6,984 bases of DNA from a bacterium (lineage in GTDB: Bacteria; Zixibacteria; MSB-5A5; GN15; FEB-12): the NCBI GenBank assembly GCA_030619425.1, contig JAUXBJ010000086.1, forward strand, positions 1 through 6,984, given 5' to 3'. How positions within the stretch are numbered: position 1 is the stretch's first letter; each line of letters begins with the position of its first letter. Under the pieces are notes generated by a model. The model worked only from the letters and a program-made list of their open reading frames with translations. It did not search any database and was not told where the DNA came from. This document shows, one piece after another, positions 6,275 to 6,984 of the stretch. The position numbers and the translations under genes are program-made.

Positions 6275-6983
6275 GAGGATTGCCATTGTGCGGCAGAAGA
6301 AATCTCGCCGTTGCCAGGGGTACCAGCGGCATGAAGTACTTTTCCCAGGTGAGGTACGTCAGCGGCATTAGCAGCAGGAACGACAGGATGCATAGATCCA
6401 GGAACAACTCATAGTCCAACCTGCGATCTCTCAATCTGAGATAGGTATCTCTTACCACCGACAGCAGTACTGGTAAGCCGAACAGGAATCCGACGTAGAA
6501 AACGGCCGAGACCAGCCAGGCGTCACCACCCAGCCCCACGAGAGAACTGTGCAAAAGTCCGACTGTATGGGTGCCTGCCTCGACAGCCGAGGCGGAAACA
6601 GTAACCGGGAATGCAAAGTAACACACCGATACTGCCGTGGCCACGAGCCATAACCTGTAGTCAGAGTAAAAACGACGCCAACGTATCAACACAACCGGCA
6701 GGAGGTACCAAAAGAGTTGGCTGATGTACAGAACAAACGCCGACGGATGATAGCGAAAGGTCTCGGCCACGTAGAACTGTTTGCGGAGGTTGTCAGGATG
6801 AACATCTCCCCACAGCCAGAAAAGCAGCAGCAATGGCAGACTGGAGAGAACCGTCGCCATCAACATGGACCGTGGCATCGTGTCCCTGCGGTGGCACCAC
6901 TGCATGATGAAGAAAATCATGGCGGCAAGAAACACGAAGGCCAGATACTGACGGCAGAGCATGGCGGCGGCCAGCATCAGAGC
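6255..6983 (-). CDS. Polytopic membrane protein, probable GT-C glycosyltransferase, 5' end outside window
   Basis: Only the last 242 residues are visible; the frame is open at the right edge and its N-terminus lies outside. About six or seven hydrophobic helices can be seen, joined by short basic loops (RRRD-like and RWRRFYSDYR). The end has a TWEKYFMPLVPLATARFLL segment resembling the late R/K-Y-x-x-P-x-x-P feature of GT-C polyprenyl-phosphate-sugar transferases (GT39/ArnT-like or ALG10-like). The N-terminal catalytic loop, with the Asp/Glu residues that would settle this, is missing, so the family call is tentative; an unrelated polytopic protein is possible. The gene converges on the SPFH operon. 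Its final residues (QKIRAE and stop) are encoded by the T-tract and right arm of that operon's terminator. I see no separate terminator for it. Confidence 0.65.
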   Translation of the reverse strand, partial: ALMLAAAMLCRQYLAFVFLAAMIFFIMQWCHRRDTMPRSMLMATVLSSLPLLLLFWLWGDVHPDNLRKQFYVAETFRYHPSAFVLYISQLFWYLLPVVLIRWRRFYSDYRLWLVATAVSVCYFAFPVTVSASAVEAGTHTVGLLHSSLVGLGGDAWLVSAVFYVGFLFGLPVLLSVVRDTYLRLRDRRLDYELFLDLCILSFLLLMPLTYLTWEKYFMPLVPLATARFLLPHNGNPQKIRAE

Positions 6984-6984
6984 G

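Overview
The window looks like ordinary chromosome from a diderm (Gram-negative-type) bacterium with moderately high GC. It carries tightly spaced genes on both strands and shows no transposase, integrase, CRISPR array, tRNA or rRNA. The cytoplasmic two-component-like proteins and the style of the MltG and NfeD/SPFH genes would fit an FCB-group or deltaproteobacteria-like lineage (Zixibacteria is one possibility). That placement is a guess from style, not from a marker gene.

Layout, left to right. (1) mltG on the plus strand (90-1082) encodes an endolytic peptidoglycan transglycosylase. Its frame stays open to the left edge, so the start is not certain. (2) A three-gene operon on the minus strand (4453 down to 1090) runs convergently into mltG, with only 7 bases between the stop codons. 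In transcription order it encodes a soluble PAS plus histidine-kinase-like protein, an NtrC-type protein (receiver-like, AAA+ and Fis-type HTH domains), and a small GAF-domain protein. The first two genes overlap by ATGA, and the second and third are 20 bases apart. (3) A 350-base divergent intergenic region (4454-4803) holds short inverted repeats and GC-rich hairpins. (4) A plus-strand pair follows: a short NfeD-like membrane protein (4804-5244) and an SPFH/stomatin-like protein (5248-6213), closed by a strong intrinsic terminator (6238-6274). (5) The C-terminal part of a polytopic membrane protein, probably a GT-C type glycosyltransferase, lies on the minus strand (6255-6983). It enters from the right edge, and its last codons lie inside the terminator.

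The part worth attention is the central operon. Read residue by residue, its proteins look like a two-component system whose standard catalytic residues have been lost or replaced. The kinase-like protein keeps a DHp-like histidine but has no recognisable N, G1, F or G2 box for ATP binding. The receiver-like domain has Pro at the phospho-acceptor position and lacks the conserved Lys. The AAA+ domain keeps Walker A and the WPGNVREL motif, but has ERSTGA in place of GAFTGA, Asn for the Walker B glutamate, Asp for the partner asparagine of the glutamate switch, and altered arginine-finger positions. The Fis-type HTH is well preserved. I infer a DNA-binding regulator that does not drive sigma-54 promoters in the usual way and that is controlled by something other than His-Asp phosphorelay, perhaps by protein contact with the PAS and GAF partners. 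The NfeD/SPFH pair is a known functional pairing. Its divergent position makes it a candidate target of the regulator, but nothing in the sequence proves this.
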